Assembly (NCBI GenBank): GCA_034687125.1
Contig: JAQGBZ010000008.1
Location: 434,001 to 498,000 of the forward strand
Length of the DNA: 64,000 bases
Source of the DNA: Neelides folsomi
Lineage: Eukaryota > Arthropoda > Collembola > Neelipleona > Neelidae
Reading direction: 5' to 3'
Below the pieces are notes generated by a model that was not told the DNA's origin, searched no databases, and was given only the letters and a program-made list of their open reading frames with translations. Shown here one piece after another: positions 26,525 through 38,630 of this stretch. A program made the position numbers and the translations under genes. How positions within the stretch are numbered: the first letter of the stretch is position 1; every line of letters begins with the position of its first letter.

Positions 26525-29260
26525 ATGAATTATAATGCCGAATGATAAACTACATAAGTGTCTAACTATGGAAGTAGGATGTTCCTCATATAAAAAATTC
26601 AATAATATCGATAACGATGTAAGAATTAAGATTTCAAGATCCCTGGAACGGAAGATCTTTTTTCCTTTGTTACATAAAAAGATATGCTTATGCGATTGTC
26701 CCTCAAGGTTCATTCTTGAGCTCTCCATGCATCACTCTCAATGCCTTCTCAATAGACCTCCGATTCTGAATACACCACTCAATGAGGATGAGACGTAGAA
26801 AGGATAATGGTGAGATACACAGCAGTGAAATCCATCCAACACATCCCAAATGAGAATGAGGATGAAGATGTCGAGGACGTGAGGTCTAGTTTAATCTTAA
26901 TGGAGATTCCTCCAGCCCCATCTGATTCCAATGGACTCATAACATCCCATCTCATAATGAGCCTCTACGAGTTTTCAATGCGGGTGTCCACGGTCGAATG
27001 AGCGAAAAGGCCTTGAATTAAAATATTTTTTTCCCTATTAAATCCATCAGTTTCCGATGGATCTGGGTGATGATCCTGGCGAGACTTGAAGGCGTACGCG
27101 GCCGGAGTTGGAGGAGAATAATAAACTCGCCCCGAATAAGGTAGGAAGTTGAAAGCTCAGTCCGAACACAAGTTGTGGTCGTTAGATAAGGGGAGAATGA
27201 GGAATAGGGATGATGAGGATGATTGGGATCTCTTTCATATTAAATCAGGTGAGATGAATGTAGATGGAATTTCCTTTTCAGTTCGCCCTGGATCCAGAGG
27301 ATGGATGGAGAAGATGGGAAGGGGAGATGAGGAGAATAAGGAACGTGTGGAACTACATGACATGCAACAGGTTGATTCTCCCTCAAACTTCAACCTGTTG
27401 AACTGGAATATGGAAATGTTTGTTTCCTAATCTACGACGTCCCTCTTTTGTCCTCCTCCAGTCGGCAAAGACGAAGAGACAACGGGGAACCGACGGGTTT
27501 GCATTGTACACAAAACCCTAATCCAATCATGGCTTCATTTTCGCCTCCCCACAACTCATCCGGACTTTTATTGGAAATGAGGAGAAAATCGAGTATTTAT
27601 TTCCCTTACAAATAACAATGTTCCAAGAATTTGAGAATATTCTATTAGAACCCTTATACAAATGAAGACTCTTTTTAATATATGACCGAACCTCCCATGA
27701 GAGTCAACCTTAACTTATTTGTCCGGTAAGTGGAGAGTTGAGATGGGAAATTTTTTCCCTCGCCGCATGCCGGAGAGATCATAATGGCGTAATGGGTTTC
27801 GGCTTCAACTTTAATAGAAAATACAAACTCAGACCAAGGTGGATACATTACGAGTGTTGTACATCAAATGCAAAGCCTCCGTCCGTTGGGAATTTTTCTC
27901 TAATCCAAAGCTCCACAGCCATTTCCATCTCTCCTGCCGGCGATGTGTGGCAGAGGACATAAGTTATGCCTTCAGACAAGTGGATCTCTCAGCTCAGACT
28001 TTTATGAGTCTACTCAAATCCTAATGTAGGGATCTTACGCTTAAAGTTCAATTATATCTTCAGCCCCTTCTCCATCCCTCTCAAACTCACGCATACATTA
28101 AACCACAAACTTTGTATAATGAAATATACTTATTACAAAATGAAGGGCCCCGGTCGTTCCTTCAAATGACTCGTACCTTAATTTGAATGATTCATTTATT
28201 AACCCTTTGCCATCACATGCAAGATTCCCTCCCACCAGAACTTCATACATAAATACATTATGTTCATACATATAAGTTATAGCTCTCAGGTTGAGATCCA
28301 GGTAGAAGTTCTATATAAAAGTATGGGAAATGGTCTTGGAGTTGTGCCTGGAGGGTTAGACTTTTTTTAGGTATTGTTTGCCACGCCGCCACCTCGGTGG
28401 AGGAGGAAGACGGGGTGGAAAGGAAGAAGATGCGAAGGGAGGTTTGGAAACATGGAACAGAGTCTGGCACAGGTGTTCGCTCCACTCCTTCACATCTCTG
28501 GGAGGGTGAGGAAGGGAGGCAGATGTACCAAGCAGGTTTCTCCTACCTGAGCAACTCCAGCCAAACCTCCCCGCTCCGTGTGTGTGAGAGAATCCCTTGA
28601 CAATGGCTTATAGAACTCCTCGTCTACCATTAGGCCCTTCTTTGAGATTATCTCTGGAAGTTCAAGCTGGTCACTCTCCCACAGTCCCACGAAAACATCA
28701 TTTCCTTTCCACAATAAACTCACTCGGAATATACAGGGTTGTATACAACTAAACCTGAACTAGTAAATATCTACAAAACCTGCTTATATCTCCTATATGC
28801 ACCTCTTATTTTTACAATGTGCATTTAGCCTATTACCCGAATCGAACCGAAAGTCTCATCAACTGCATTTACTTCCATTTTTCAAAATCATACAACCGCA
28901 CCAAGGTAAATAGACAAGGTTATTGGTCGAGAAAGTAATTCAAAGTAATAATGGATGAACTTTTCATTTTGTACCTACCTATGTAATAATTTAAGCTTCA
29001 CTCGTATTTTAAGTTCCATGACTTGGAAAGTCCATCAGAGGGATTATTAGTTGAAGGGACTTCACATTTTATATTTACGAGTACTTGAATGTAACGAAGG
29101 AAGTGGAGGAAGCCGTTACTTCTTCTGGCTCCATCCATCTAATCTACGAAGGAGCCCTTAATAGCCCTACGCTTAATGCTAATACAAAGTTTATAGCTTC
29201 ACTACAATTTGAATTCATCCCAAGAGAGTAAAAAGCTCTTATGGTGTTCTTCCCACGAAG

Positions 29261-29280
29261 TCTGTCTCTCTCTGTCTCTC
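29261..29280. repeat. 10-bp tandem duplication, pyrimidine-rich
   Basis: TCTGTCTCTC is repeated exactly twice. The plus strand is pure pyrimidine apart from two G bases. Confidence 0.85.
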
Positions 29281-31541
29281 TTGTTATGCAAAGGATATAA
29301 AGTGAGATAAATGGTTCCCAGGGCCATTGTCTTAAGGGTTCTTCATTTCTCATTTATAATTTCTTCGATGCTCCTTAGCAGCATCGGTCAATAAAGCCAA
29401 TAAAATTCTTTATAACAAATCACTATACTCCTAATACCTCATATGCATACATAAACATGTAAGTGTTCAATTTAAGTATTAACTATCTTTAAATATTTAT
29501 CACTTCGCCTTATAGAAAAATTATCTCATGGCACTCAATGTTTAATGTCACTGGGCATGTGAAAAGCTCGAGTGTAATAATTACGCACAACACCAACCAC
29601 ATGCCATCTTCAAATTCAAATATTGCATTCTGCAGCGGATTTCATTCCTATTGAGATTCCATATAACTAAACATAAAAGCTCCACAGAACAAAAGATTAT
29701 TATTGAAGAAGAGATAGTCCCACACGTTTTATGTAACCACATAGGATACACAAGTAAACACATACGCACCGAGTTCTCATATTAGCGAGAGAGATGAACA
29801 GCCTCTTGTTATTGTTTCGTTAAATTGTTAAGTACCTGTTGCTTCTTCTTCTATCATTCCTACATATCTCCACATGGCAAAGCCAAACCTGAGCGTCATA
29901 TTATTACTATAAAAGGACTGAAAGATGTTGATATAGCACAATGAATAAAAGGAAGAAAATAGGTCTTGTCTCATTTTTACATCGCGCGATAAGGTCCATG
30001 TGAAGATCTCATATGCTCCAATGCGAAGTCTAATCCCCTGATGTTAATGCACCCATCAGTCCCATCTTATTTAGTAAAGTAGTAAAAAGTTTTTAATGTC
30101 CGGATCTTCCTATGGAAGATTCCTATAGCACTCGGACGACTTTCGATTCCTTGTACATGTCTCTGGAGGGTTTAAAGGTTTGAGTCTGAGGCAGTAAAGT
30201 GGGGGAGATAAGCTAAGCGCCAGGGAATGAACCGGCGATAAAAAACAATTCATTCGATTCGACTCCTTCCACTCACAGAATGAATGAAGGAAAGACAATG
30301 GGGAGAATCTTCACTACGAATCTCATTTTCTATCTAATGAATCTCCCTGGTTGGAAGAACAACAGCAGCATAAAATGTTTAATAAAAGAAGCCATAAGTA
30401 GTTGGTAATAGCTTCATCCAAATTCTTATATTGGCAAGATATGAATCGAACCTTGAGCCATCATATTCAAAAATTGAGTGGAAAGTTTGTTAATTCCTCT
30501 GAGCGGATGAAAGGGAAATTATCTAATGGCACTTTGATACAATTCCCTCTCATTATTACACCAGCCGGTTGCTTTTGCAATTCTTCCAAGAACCAAGGTG
30601 TCATAAATCCACGACCTTTTTAATTCCATTGTAATAATAAAATATGAGCTACAATGCATATTTTGTTCCAACTTCTGCACTCTCATCAATGGTAATCAAG
30701 AAAGGGGAATTTAATTACATTTCACAAATGAAGACTTCACTCAACTTCTCGTCCGACCAATTGCATTGGGAAAATCTTCTGACTCTATCGCTCCAATGCT
30801 ACACAATGTTAAGACAATGTAGAAGTTAATGGGTTTTAAGGGAGAAATAAAAGATTTTTTTTATAGGTGCTTTGATGAACTAATTCGCCTTGCTCTACAA
30901 AATTCATTAAGAGCTGATGAGCAAATTAATACTCATTTAATACACATACAAGTACAAGTTAGATTGACAATACTGGCAATTGTTAAATAAAAAAATTGAA
31001 AGATATCTTTTTAAATTACAATTGCAAGGCCATGAATTTTCCTCGAGACTTCCTCCATACATCCTTTTTTCCCGCCCATATAAAGATAAATCTCCCATGA
31101 TCGGAAATTTTAATGGGAACATTTAATGGGAGCTATTCATTTGAGAAGCTCTTGTTTTCCCAAAACGGATCATTGATGGAGAATGTGAATGATTCATGGA
31201 GGAATTTCTCGGAGCTCTTCCGTTAGTCCGCAATGAGCGTAGGAAGAAGAATCGGCTCCCCAGATTGATTTCCATTTCAGTCAAAGACTTCAATTAAATG
31301 TAGTAGCGGATGAATGGGGATTATTCGCCTCCAAATCTCCCGTCTCATCATCACGTTACAAATCATCCAATTTATTCAAAATAAACGGTAATAAGAAGAA
31401 AGTTGCATTATTTGGAGCAACGACATAACTAAAAAAGAAATGCTTTTCATATTCTTTATTGATACTGTTCAATTTTTTAGGTAGGAAATGTTTTGAAAGT
31501 TGTGATAATTTAATATTATGTACGACTTCCTACCCAAATCC

Positions 31542-31561
31542 CTCACTCATTCTCACTCATT
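31542..31561. repeat. 10-bp tandem duplication
   Basis: CTCACTCATT is repeated exactly twice. It is the complement of the GAGTGAG-type motif seen at 14.9 kb. Confidence 0.8.
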
Positions 31562-33019
31562 TTCTAATCTCGAGCTGAGCAGGAGTCGTCAGTTGTAATA
31601 GGCCCATGGGTGCTGTATGACACCACCCTGTCACCAAACCCATTATTATCCAACACTAATTGTAATCCAGAAACACATTTGATAATTTGCCTATCCTTCC
31701 GCCTCAAAGCCACCGCTTGGTTTTTCATAAATCATAAAAGCTCACAACTCACTCGTTGTCAGAACCCAGAAGCTCAGAGGCAGAGTAAAATTGAGAATGA
31801 CCAGGTGATGTTGTAAAAAGAGAATAATTGGAAACTCAAGGAGTCCCTCGAACTGCTTAAAGGCTTAAGGGGTGAGAAAAAACACACGTGTGAATCAAGG
31901 GATTTAAAAACTACCTCGTTTCCCAGAAGGTAGCTTTTCACAAGTTTCTCCAATTTAGCAGTCGGATGGCCAGGGAGGCTCGAAGTGCATCGTGTCGACA
32001 CAGTCGTTTGATCCAACCCTGTGGTTTTATTAAAACTTTCTCACGAAACGGAGGAAAGTAAAGCGAAGGTTTGAAGGAAATATAAATCTTTGCAGCGGAA
32101 AGTGGAACTCGGAAGCAGCGAAAAACCAACAAGACAACACCACTTATCATACCAATAATCCGTATACAATTTAAATGCAATAAAGTTTTTCCTCATAAAG
32201 TTATTTTTTCATTTATGCTTAAATTCATATTAAGGCTTTCTTAGAACTAGTGCAGTTTGATAAAGTTCAGTGATTCATGCATGTTTGGTATATTTTATAA
32301 AAATAAAAGGTTAGTGAGATAAAGGGTTAGGGGAAATATAAATCAGAGTACAATGGAAACCATATCACACCCCTTCATCTTACGCACCAATAACTCCCAC
32401 CAAAAGCACCAACAATTTGTATGGCTATCTAATTGACTTTCAGTAAACCTTCAATTTATCTGAAACCACCGTAAAAAATACACTGTGCATAAAAACACAC
32501 ACTGTAAAAATAAAGCACGAAAGTAGTTTAAGGATTTCTTAAATGGGAATGATTTACATCCATAAACCAAATTTACCGAGTTTAAACTCTAATTTGTAAA
32601 TTGGACCTTAAGTAAGAATAGTTAAGAATAGACTCCATTCATTCACCATTGGCTGATCTAAATAATGAACCATGCAGTCTTCGTTCTTGGACCTTCAAAA
32701 CCCCATGGAATATCCTAAATTGAATGCTCAATGAGAATCGAATCAGTTCAGTGGAGCATAATGAGCTGACCATAATTTCCTATCCAATTTAAACTTCGGC
32801 TTCCCAAGCGTGTAAATAAAATATAAATAGACTTAATGTTAAGGAGCGAGATAACCTCTCCGAGTTCCTCCAACGAGGTCTCAGATGATTTCAACCGATT
32901 TAATTTACCATTTTCCAATCACCATTTTCTTTATGAGGGTTCATGAAGCACACGCCTCCTTTGACACTCTTTTGACCAAAATGGACAAAATGGATTCATT
33001 CAATCCAATTTCATTTAAT

Positions 33020-33052
33020 GTAATTTAAAGGTAATTTAAAGTTAATTCAAAG
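33020..33052. repeat. 11-bp tandem repeat, three copies
   Basis: GTAATTTAAAG occurs at 33020 and 33031, followed by a diverged third copy TTAATTCAAAG at 33042. Confidence 0.8.
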
Positions 33053-33352
33053 TAGAGTAATTGAAGGTGGGGTTGTGTTTGAATTTCTACAAGTCATCTC
33101 CGTTTGGTGATGAAAAGATCTGAACAGAGTTTTCTACTAAAAGAGGATCGCAATTCGTAAACTATTGTACTATGTATGATGTATAGAGAACAACTGTTCT
33201 GATGGCTCGTATTGTAATCGTAAGACAAGGGGCTCCAGGATGTCTAGCGCAAAGTGACGAAGAGGTTAAACTCGTAGATTACAATTTCAATGAGTGGAAA
33301 CGCTAACCTCTAGGAGCTACTAGTTAAACCCAGTTAGATTCATTTAACAATA

Positions 33353-33369
33353 GCTAACAATTGGTTAGC
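33353..33369. repeat. Inverted repeat around AATTG
   Basis: GCTAAC and GTTAGC flank a five-base AATTG centre. Slightly outside it are further loosely matching pairs (AACAA left, TTGTT right). It could be a small hairpin or a dimer-binding site. Confidence 0.6.
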
Positions 33370-33504
33370 AATTATTCAACCTTGTTGTTTTATAAGAGGA
33401 AATCTCCCGTTTTCTTACCCAACCACAAAGTTTAAAGGTTCGTCTCATAACTATTAATTTATAACATGAATTATTTTTTCGTTTATGTTGCTTATTTGGA
33501 AAAG

Positions 33505-33516
33505 AGCTAGCTAGCT
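33505..33516. repeat. Self-complementary AGCT repeat
   Basis: AGCTAGCTAGCT is both a three-unit tandem repeat and a perfect 12-bp palindrome. Confidence 0.75.
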
Positions 33517-34452
33517 TTTAGTTAAACTTTAATAATTTTATAATAATAAAAAGTTAAATAATAATGTGGCTTAAAGGATAAATCTGGCGATTAGGAAAAT
33601 GTTAAGAAAGTCTCTTTTGAAATTACAAACTTTAATGGGAGTTTTCCTCATTATTTAAGACAACTCGGGAGAAAAAAATCCCGTTGAAGATGAATCGGTC
33701 TTGGGCCGTATATGGTACCATTCTTCTATTATTATGCAAACATTATTAATTACATTTCTAAATTACTCCTCCAACGACAATGATCAAGTGGATTTAATTG
33801 GGAGTGTAAACACGAGGGATGAAAAAATAAAGATGGGAAAAAATCCACCCAACCGTTTTGTTCAGGTGAAATTGAACAATTCACACATAATGTGTCGAGA
33901 ACTGAGAATTGCGATAAAACTTAAATAGTAATTTGTTAAAAGAAGGATAAGAACACTTACACTTTTCATGAGATCCATTATTGATGGCGGAGGCGGTGAC
34001 CGGGAATTGAGAAACTTGGAAGATAAGTCTTTCTAATCTGATGGGAGATGAAGATGGAAGAACAAAGATGAAATATTCACTCAAGAGGGAGGAGATTTGA
34101 AGAGTCTTGAAAGCAATTTGCAAGTGTAAGTGAAGAGGAGAATATTAATCGAAGGAAAATGTCATTGTGTAATATAATGGGAATTTAATAATAGGACACA
34201 ACTCCTCCTGTATTTCAATTCAAAAGGGGATTGAACAATTGGATTTCGATATCCGCAAACAGCAATTAATTCTCTTCGTACAAATTCGGCAGTTCCAACT
34301 CCCAGTAATCAAATGACGAATTAATTAATAATAAATAATTCTTTTCTAAATGACTCACGCACGATTTGAGTCAATTGTTGAATGTCACAATCACGTCTGA
34401 AATACACGGGAAGATTTAATTCTTGTGGCGCGGAGTTCTTCAGCTCTTTATT

Positions 34453-34481
34453 TTATAACATCGATATCGGTTATGTTATAA
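34453..34481. repeat. 9-bp inverted repeat with CGATATCG centre
   Basis: Arms TTATAACAT (34453-34461) and ATGTTATAA (34473-34481) are exact reverse complements. The 11-base middle itself begins with the palindrome CGATATCG. CGATA-type motifs are bound by boundary factors in flies (BEAF-32/DREF family), but that is family knowledge and not evidence of binding here. Confidence 0.7.
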
Positions 34482-34883
34482 GTTATGCCCGGTATTCAGG
34501 TTAACTTTTTATCTTTATTTATTTGATTAGGTTTGTTTATTTCCTTAATCAGTCACTTTTAATCCTGAGATATTGAGTCACTATTTATTATTATATTTAT
34601 AGAGAACTTTGTAAATCCACTAAATTCTGTTTATTTGTCCAGTTGGAGATGTCGTGTAATGGGGTGGCGAGCGATCAATCAAGAAAGAAATTTATCAGGA
34701 CAGTCAAGATAATTAAGCAATTTAAATTAAGGGCCGAAGACTTTAAACAAACTTGTTATCTCCGCCGAAGATGTGTTTTCAATGTTTGGGTTGGAAATCA
34801 CGTAATCGGAGTTGTCTGGAAATAAGTTTGATCAAACAACCGGCCTTTCTTCTTCCCCGACCAAGTTCCACTTTAATTAAATT

Positions 34884-35276
34884 ATGGGATTCAAAGAATC
34901 TTCAGTCCTCAATGTCACTCTGCTTATCTCCCACTTGGCGAATCTTGGAGGATTCTCCAACTCACTTTGGCAAGACACGAAACTGACTTGGAGCAATAAC
35001 TCACTTCGATTTAGCTCTGTTCGCGAAATCGGAAAATGCTGGAAAACAGGGTTTGAGTCGCCAATTTATTTTAATTACTTTCAGATGAAGGAGATTGTGG
35101 GACGAGGAGAATCGTGGATTCTGTTTCCACTTCTCAAATCACACTGCCAGCCCGTTTACGATGAGGTTGTAGTAAAGTTTCGAGACGCGGTTCGAACCCC
35201 CTTGCCACTTTTGCACCAACAACATCCCTTCCGACCCCCTCGCTCAACAAATGAAGCCCAAGGCTTGTTCTTATAA
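34884..35276 (+). CDS. Longest frame; acceptor-supported part from 35085
   Basis: This is the longest open frame in the window (130 codons), only just above the chance maximum. It contains a good acceptor, a pyrimidine-rich tract ending ACTTTCAG at 35084. An exon starting with the ATG at 35085 would encode 63 residues to the TAA at 35274-35276. It includes ESWILFPLLKSHCQPVYDEV, then a proline-rich tail. I recognise no family. The tail overlaps a tRNA-like promoter relic on the opposite strand, so part of the frame may be repeat-derived. A 17-base inverted repeat follows two bases after the stop. No donor partner upstream was identified. Real terminal exon or chance are both possible. Confidence 0.22.
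   Translation: MGFKESSVLNVTLLISHLANLGGFSNSLWQDTKLTWSNNSLRFSSVREIGKCWKTGFESPIYFNYFQMKEIVGRGESWILFPLLKSHCQPVYDEVVVKFRDAVRTPLPLLHQQHPFRPPRSTNEAQGLFL
35189..35246 (-). ncRNA. tRNA-like Pol III promoter remnant, possible SINE head
   Basis: On the minus strand GGTTCGAACC (35198-35189) matches the B-box/T-loop of tRNAs. About 48 bases before it, TGAGCGAGGGGGTCGG (starting at 35246) loosely resembles an A box. Spacing is close to a real tRNA (about 44), allowing a slightly longer variable arm. The T-stem has two mismatched pairs and the acceptor arms do not pair, so this is not an intact tRNA gene. A tRNA-derived SINE remnant or coincidence are the options. No second copy was found in the window. 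Confidence 0.2.
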
Positions 35277-35278
35277 CC

Positions 35279-35295
35279 GACTCTTCTGAAGAGTC
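35279..35295. repeat. 8-bp inverted repeat just after the longest frame
   Basis: GACTCTTC and GAAGAGTC flank a single T. It begins two bases after the TAA of the frame ending at 35276. In an animal genome this position has no standard role outside histone genes, and this is not the histone stem-loop sequence. Confidence 0.65.
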
Positions 35296-37687
35296 TTCAT
35301 ATACCCAAAGTAAGGAATATATATATAATACACATCTTTGACTTCGCTCCTGCCTGTGCATTTAAATTCATATATTTTCTTTGAACCTTCTTGATTGTCC
35401 GGAGGGTATAGGAAGACCGATGCAACCGCATCTGGAGCCATGGTGGCTGGGTGGATGGACTAATGGAAACACCGTCGATGTCCGCTTCGAGTGCAAACAC
35501 AAGCTGTTGAGGTTCCTTTTTCCTATGGGTAATATCTACATAATGGTAATAAACCTCCAGGAAATTTCTCCTTGAGTGTATTGATATTTGCTCATGATAG
35601 TAAAAATTTCCCTCCGTTTATTTTACAACTGATGTAACCTCCATCGTGGACACAAAAGCAGGACCGAATGTAAACAAAAACTCACACTTACCACCTTTCC
35701 CTTTTATGTCAAATATTGCCCAAATTTGATATCTCAAAATGTAATGTAGATTCACAAATGAGGTGATAAAATTCAAAAGCCTTCCTCAAGATTAGATAAT
35801 ACTGCCTTCATTTTTTGTATAATTTTGAACATTTTAGATTTTTAGAGTAATAAATATGTATCATTAATAAATATTTACTTCGTTTTGAATAAATTTTTAA
35901 TCTTGAATAAAATAATTATCTTGTTTATCCTTTTTTATGAGTTGGATTTTTGCACTACATATCAGTATATGCTTATTATTCAATATTTACATACATACAA
36001 TATATGCATTTACTTATATTATATTCCATGAATAAATAGAAGTAAAGAATGTATCCTATTTTTCAATTAATCTAAGATTTAACGTATCGCTTTCTAGTTA
36101 TCAGCAATAAATATAGTTAACTCCTTTTAATTTGACTTTCGAACTCTTGAAGTAGAGCGAATTTGGTCCTGATAGTAAAAAAGCTTCCAGTTTTTCTCCA
36201 CATATCTCATTTTCGCTTTAAGTGGCGGTCCTGATATAAAAATTACTTACGCGTTTACGCATTGGTTGAAAGTTGAAACCTCTTGGTATCGAAAATGACT
36301 TCCTCATGATATCAGTTCACTCTGGAGATTACAACCTGTCCAGAGGGATTTTAAAAGGGTTGGCCCCGTCATAATTGACGAAGCGGAAGATTGAGAACTT
36401 CTATCATAATCTTACATATTTTTCTCTAAGAAATTCTATCTGCATAATGAGATTTAAAAGTTCATGTTCAACTGGACCACTTAGCTTCTTTTTTCCTCAG
36501 TTTAAAAGGGCTTGTTGATGTTGATGCTTTTAAGTCCCCAAGTTTGAACGGTAAACTCCATTATAAAATGATCTCAACAACAAATAACATTAAAGTTTGT
36601 CTGGATGTTAAAAAGTTAAAAGTGAGGTCAATATATGGTGTGTCGTTGGTGGTGGTTTGGAGCTGGTCGGACGCGTTGGGCTGCTAATCGTAATGGCTCT
36701 TCAACTCTGTGCCTTTAATGTCCCATTACTGCCCACACCGGTCCCATTTATCCGCTCATTACCACTCACATATATAACATAGAGACTTTTACATAACACA
36801 CAAGATGTGTAGAAATTCAAGATGCACAATGCAGGTTTTTAATGTCCTGCCCGCTTTTTTTAAAATCCCCTTCCTTCAACTTCTCTCTATTATACAACAT
36901 TACTTTAACCCTTTTCCGAATAAGTATTTTCTATTCACTCACTATGAGCATCTTTGTAATAGAACATTATACACTTGCGAAGATATTCAACATTAAGTTT
37001 AAAACCGTTTCCAACGTGTGTCTTTAATGGCGATAGGACGATGGATTTTCGTTAAAGGTTTCACCGCCAAGCCACGCTACACCACGCCGCTCCGCCATTT
37101 CAAACACACCTGAGGAGATCGTCATTTTAATTTATGAGGCGTGTGATCTTATGATCTCTCGCCCTCCGACTTACACCTTAACAGAATCCTATCACTATCA
37201 TGTACGCTTCATACGCTCACTTCAATACTTCTGTAAGTTTCAACTTCGTGAGTTCCCCTAAGTGTGAAGAGTTAAAGGGATGAGGGAACGTAGGCCAAAA
37301 ATGTTTCCTATGTCTTTCCAAAGCATTTCCTATATGTGCTCTTGATAGGGGAGCGGTTAAATAATAAATAGCTATTCTTCAGATGGAGACTTACGAGGTG
37401 AACCTTGAATGATAGTTTGATAAATAATTTAAGTCTCAGAGATATCAACTATACATAATGGTTAATATTAAATGTAACTCAATGGTTTACTCACATGAGT
37501 CTCGTAATGACTTCTGCTCAGATTGATATATTTTCAATTGTTTGAGCTCGTGGGCTCAGCCATTTATAAAAGCCAAGTTCTCCAAAGGTTCTCCTTATTG
37601 AATGAATTTATGTAAGTTGCTAATAAGGATTGTAATGGACGTTGAAGTTGTTTAATAGTGTATAGATTGTATATCAAATGATAATAA
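35296..37687. other. Non-coding stretch with an AT-rich block
   Basis: No supported gene. A very AT-rich block spans about 35820-36110 and is full of AATAAA-like words, which could include a polyadenylation signal for a plus-strand gene ending upstream. A C-rich cluster of CCACGC and CCGCC words lies at 37063-37095 inside AT-rich sequence. A short AT run sits near 35317-35328. Short frames at 36.8-37.0 kb overlap each other and look like chance. Confidence 0.55.
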
Positions 37688-37789
37688 ATGAATAACTGGG
37701 CCACCATTCACATGGCTCAAGAAGCAAATAATGACGACGAAGAATTGATTCTTGTGTGGATGACTGATGAGGGACGTGTGTATTATAAG
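37688..37789 (+). CDS. Candidate short exon ending at a strong donor
   Basis: An ATG at 37688 lies directly after an in-frame stop and opens 34 codons ending exactly at AAG before GTGAGT (donor at 37790), in phase 0. The translation is acidic then hydrophobic: an NNDDEEL stretch, then LVWMTDEGRVYYK. The donor is a near-perfect match to the animal consensus. A second ATG lies eight codons in, and AG positions inside could also make this an internal exon. The frame stays open past the donor to 37882, so the donor does not have to be used. The next good acceptor found (38446) has the wrong phase, so no gene model can be completed. Family unknown. Confidence 0.28.
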
Positions 37790-38446
37790 GTGAGTGACAC
37801 GAGGGAGAAGGCGATCCGAATTCTTTTAAGAGTCAAGGCCCCAGTTCCCCCTTTACTTACTATTACTCTCCTTCTCTACTGATTCACTTTGCGATCATTA
37901 AATCCTGAGTCAAACCAAAAGTAAGTTAACTATTAAATTAAACTAAAAAGTTTAAAAATAAAGTTAAAAGGTGCAAGGTGTTTGGGGAAATGGGCCGAGG
38001 ATGGTGGAAGGTAAATTAAATGACGGAATCAATGAACTGATTGTGATGCTTCGGAGCTCCCATTCTCAACACCCTCACTTTTTTCAAAATGACCCAATGA
38101 ACAAAAGGAACGATGGGGGAATTGGGGCACAAATTGACATTTTCAGGACCAAAACAAATCTCTTCACAACCGACCATTCAGCCTCCAATTTGACCAAATA
38201 GCCTCGACTTTCTTCCCAACTTCCACACTTGGTGGACTTTGTGAAGAGATGTGTAAGGTCCGTATTAAGGTTCCTATAACCTCCATGTGACAAGAATTTA
38301 ATTTTTTTTAATTTTTATTCTTTTAAGTCGAGTCATTCCCGAGTCATTAAATTTACATATATGCACCGATGTTTAGTATTTATATAGGAAGTGGATTCCT
38401 GAGCAATCTATATAACATTCAATGCATATTTAACTATTTCCTTCAG
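37790..38446. other. Gap between exon candidates
   Basis: This would be intron if the flanking candidates belonged to one gene, but their phases (0 and 2) do not fit. It contains a 76-codon plus-strand frame (37971-38201) and an overlapping minus-strand frame (38084-38293) that shadow each other. I see nothing more. Confidence 0.4.
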
Positions 38447-38630
38447 CCCAAGCTCAAATGAACCTCCACAAGGAAATTCTCAATCTCAAAGTTCCATCTC
38501 ATCTGACCTAATCTGGCCTATAGCTTCTGCAGCTTCCTATTACTCTTATTGCTCAAGATATGTAAATATATGTATTTATTTGTTTACTATGATTAAACAA
38601 ACAAGATGTGTAAAGTCATATAGGATTTAA
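38447..38630 (+). CDS. Candidate acceptor-supported exon, S/P/Q-rich
   Basis: A strong acceptor (pyrimidine tract ending CTATTTCCTTCAG at 38446) opens a frame of 60 codons to TAA at 38628-38630, with one base carried over from a previous exon (phase 2). The beginning is serine-, proline- and glutamine-rich (SSNEPPQGNSQSQSSISSD), followed by WPIASAASYYSYCS. The first part is unlike the I/K/N-rich text random AT-rich DNA gives here. Such composition is typical of disordered regions of regulatory proteins, but no domain is visible. The last third (RYVNICIYLF) looks non-coding, so a donor near GTAAAT at about 38563 may end the exon. No ATG starts the frame. Confidence 0.25.

Larger units (their letters stand above)
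23452..34883. other. Long stretch without a supported gene
   Basis: No supported gene. A TA-rich island with TACTCGTATATG-type words spans about 24770-24960. Micro-repeats are at 26501-26524, 29261-29280, 31542-31561 and 33020-33052. Inverted repeats are at 33353-33369, 33505-33516 and 34453-34481. A richer G/C patch at 28380-28600 gives overlapping frames on both strands. The minus one (28723-28490) passes through a fair donor (CAG before GTAGGA near 28552) but has no acceptor I trust. A GAT/GAG-rich patch at 27150-27430 yields an acidic frame that looks compositional. Confidence 0.55.

Noticed and set aside
27149-27430. Acidic 93-codon frame passing a donor-like TCAG/GTGAGA
   Set aside because: The composition follows from a GAT/GAG-rich stretch. 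Length is within chance and no acceptor partner is convincing.
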